64,000 bases of DNA from Cognataquiflexum aquatile (GTDB lineage: Bacteria; Bacteroidota; Bacteroidia; Cytophagales; Cyclobacteriaceae). Under the pieces are notes generated by a model. That model had not been told where the DNA came from. It saw only the letters and a list, made by a program, of their open reading frames with translations, and ran no database searches. The stretch covers positions 62,001-126,000 of the forward strand of contig NZ_QMIK01000008.1 of NCBI RefSeq assembly GCF_003316845.1, written 5' to 3'. Numbering within the stretch: the stretch's first letter is position 1; each line of letters opens with the position of its first letter. Shown here piece by piece: positions 62,820 through 64,000 of the stretch. Made by a program: the position numbers and the translations under genes.

Positions 62820-64000
62820 CTATTGTGCTAAATTAAATCGCAATTGTCCGCCAAAGGCTGTGGAGCTTCTACGGAAGGCAGTGGTGACTCTTGGGTCGTT
62901 GATGGTACGGTCAAAATAAAGGGTAATATTCAGACTTTTGCTCACGATATATCCAATAGTCGGGCGGATCTGGATATTCAGGTTTCCGTTTGTGACTGTG
63001 CTTTCTCCTTCGATTTTTCGCTGAACCTGTCTGGTGTCCACAACTTTGGTGCTCAGCCTGAACTGCAGGTCATTTTCCAAAATCTCTTGACGTCCTTTGA
63101 TTTTGAACGGTATTTTCACACCTGCTTTGGTGTATCCCAAGTCAAGTCCAAAATCCCGGCTTGATTGTTCTGTAACCTGTGCATTGGAAAAATTCAAGCC
63201 GAGGTTTCTTTCAGAATTATATTCCATCACGATGTTGAGACGGTCCTTGGTGAGGAGGTTGACACCGATCAGCGGGGCAAACCGCTCTGAAAGTACCACT
63301 TGGTTCAATATGAAGATGGGGATATATTCACCGAATTCGTTGGTGAGGTTGGCACCGGGAAAATTCCGGATGCTGTTGTACAGTTCCAAACCTTTGTTAT
63401 ACAAGAGTGAGTTTGAAAAATTGCTCACATCGTAGGTGGAGGTATAGGCATGGGTCAGGCTGATGCTGGAGAAATATTCCTTCAGAGCAGGTATCTGGCT
63501 CAGACCCTTGTAATCCACTCTCCAGTTTGGTATGGGGATTTTAGGGAATGGATTCAGTTCGATGGTATTGGGATCCTTTCCTGAATATGCCGAAAGGAAT
63601 GACAGGGTCAAGACATCCTGACCATTGATGGAATACTCTCCGCCGGGATTCAGTGCATTGAGCCTGGACTGGATGATGCTTCTGTTTTGTTCAAAATCGG
63701 TAAAGAGAGGGGAGTTGTTATTTTGGTCATCCCTGGCTAAAGTGGTCCTGATAATGGAATAGGTGATGCTGTATGCACCGGATCTGTTTGGACTCAGGGA
63801 ACCGAATTGTCCAGGATTATCGGGGGAGTTTCTGAAGATTTCTGTATAATCTCCCGTTTCTCTTTTCCTGGCCTCCAAGGTGATGTTGAAATCTTTGAAC
63901 GGCACTACCAAGCCTGTTACCTGAAGGTTTTTGGTCTGGTTTTGTCTGAATAACTGCGTCATTTGTGTACTTGGCGCCATCAGGTTTTGCTCCGCAAGGC
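62820..64000 (-). CDS. sprA: T9SS translocon protein SprA, C-terminal part
   Basis: The frame is open to the right edge, giving 393 residues; whole SprA proteins exceed 2,000 residues, so this is the end only. [60 protein letters not shown] and [15 protein letters not shown] match the SprA C-terminal barrel strands. SprA is the giant outer-membrane pore of the T9SS. The stop is at 62820, 55 bases before gcvH. Confidence 0.9.
   Translation of the reverse strand, partial: LAEQNLMAPSTQMTQLFRQNQTKNLQVTGLVVPFKDFNITLEARKRETGDYTEIFRNSPDNPGQFGSLSPNRSGAYSITYSIIRTTLARDDQNNNSPLFTDFEQNRSIIQSRLNALNPGGEYSINGQDVLTLSFLSAYSGKDPNTIELNPFPKIPIPNWRVDYKGLSQIPALKEYFSSISLTHAYTSTYDVSNFSNSLLYNKGLELYNSIRNFPGANLTNEFGEYIPIFILNQVVLSERFAPLIGVNLLTKDRLNIVMEYNSERNLGLNFSNAQVTEQSSRDFGLDLGYTKAGVKIPFKIKGRQEILENDLQFRLSTKVVDTRQVQRKIEGESTVTNGNLNIQIRPTIGYIVSKSLNITLYFDRTINDPRVTTAFRRSSTAFGGQLRFNLAQ

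Overview
The window reads as a chromosomal segment of a Bacteroidota bacterium, most likely order Cytophagales and plausibly family Cyclobacteriaceae. The evidence is three type IX secretion (T9SS) components (SprA C-terminus, PorU, PorV), Bacteroidota-type promoters (TTTG-N18-TAnnTTTG), Bacteroidota-restricted families (DUF4494, a HYC_CC_PP copper-associated protein, six-bladed propeller lipoproteins, DUF4221-like lipoproteins), a NtrC-like regulator with the GAFTDA loop variant, and gene orders such as sprA-gcvH-tonB. The genus assignment is inference. I saw no rRNA, tRNA, CRISPR array, transposase or phage gene.

Region 1 (1-17.9 kb) is mostly housekeeping. It holds a partial MGH1/GH63-like glycosidase, a glycosyltransferase/metallophosphoesterase pair, a histidine kinase with its sigma-54 activator, slyD, lpxH, ftsH, rsfS, birA, ahcY, an SDR oxidoreductase, and a bicarbonate-transporter pair (sbtA plus an unknown 162-residue protein) that diverges from a LysR regulator.

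Region 2 (18.9-28.6 kb) is a Cus/Czc-type metal efflux locus: two tandem palindromes, a HYC_CC_PP protein, cusA, a four-helix-bundle (23S-IVS family) gene, a TolC-like gene, and cusB. It is densely remodelled by repeats. One GAAATA-rich family forms the 3' end and stop codon of cusA, abuts the start codon of the four-helix gene, recurs in opposite orientation as a six-copy 99-bp tandem array encoding duplicated signal-peptide-like segments of the TolC protein, and reappears after cusB. A perfect 26-unit heptanucleotide array separates tolC and cusB.

Region 3 (28.7-36 kb) is accessory DNA. DUF4221-like and propeller lipoproteins sit with a double-glycine-leader peptide gene (candidate RiPP or exported-peptide precursor) and PAS-domain proteins. 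The leader/propeller/PAS cassette is tandemly duplicated. The left copy is decayed at both ends, but part of it is almost identical to the right copy, which suggests recent homogenisation.

Region 4 (36-48 kb) holds an HD hydrolase, DUF4494, a membrane patatin, a CPA2 antiporter, an Mpo1-like protein, an FAD oxidoreductase, nhaC, a DEDD exonuclease, yigZ, an FdtA-like cupin and a GT2. Region 5 (48-64 kb) is the envelope/T9SS end: a tightly overlapping operon MBL-pssA-porU-porV-M16, a large TolB-like/barrel protein, yicC, two tonB paralogues, gcvH and the sprA C-terminus. Short four-unit heptamer tracts are scattered in regions 4 and 5.
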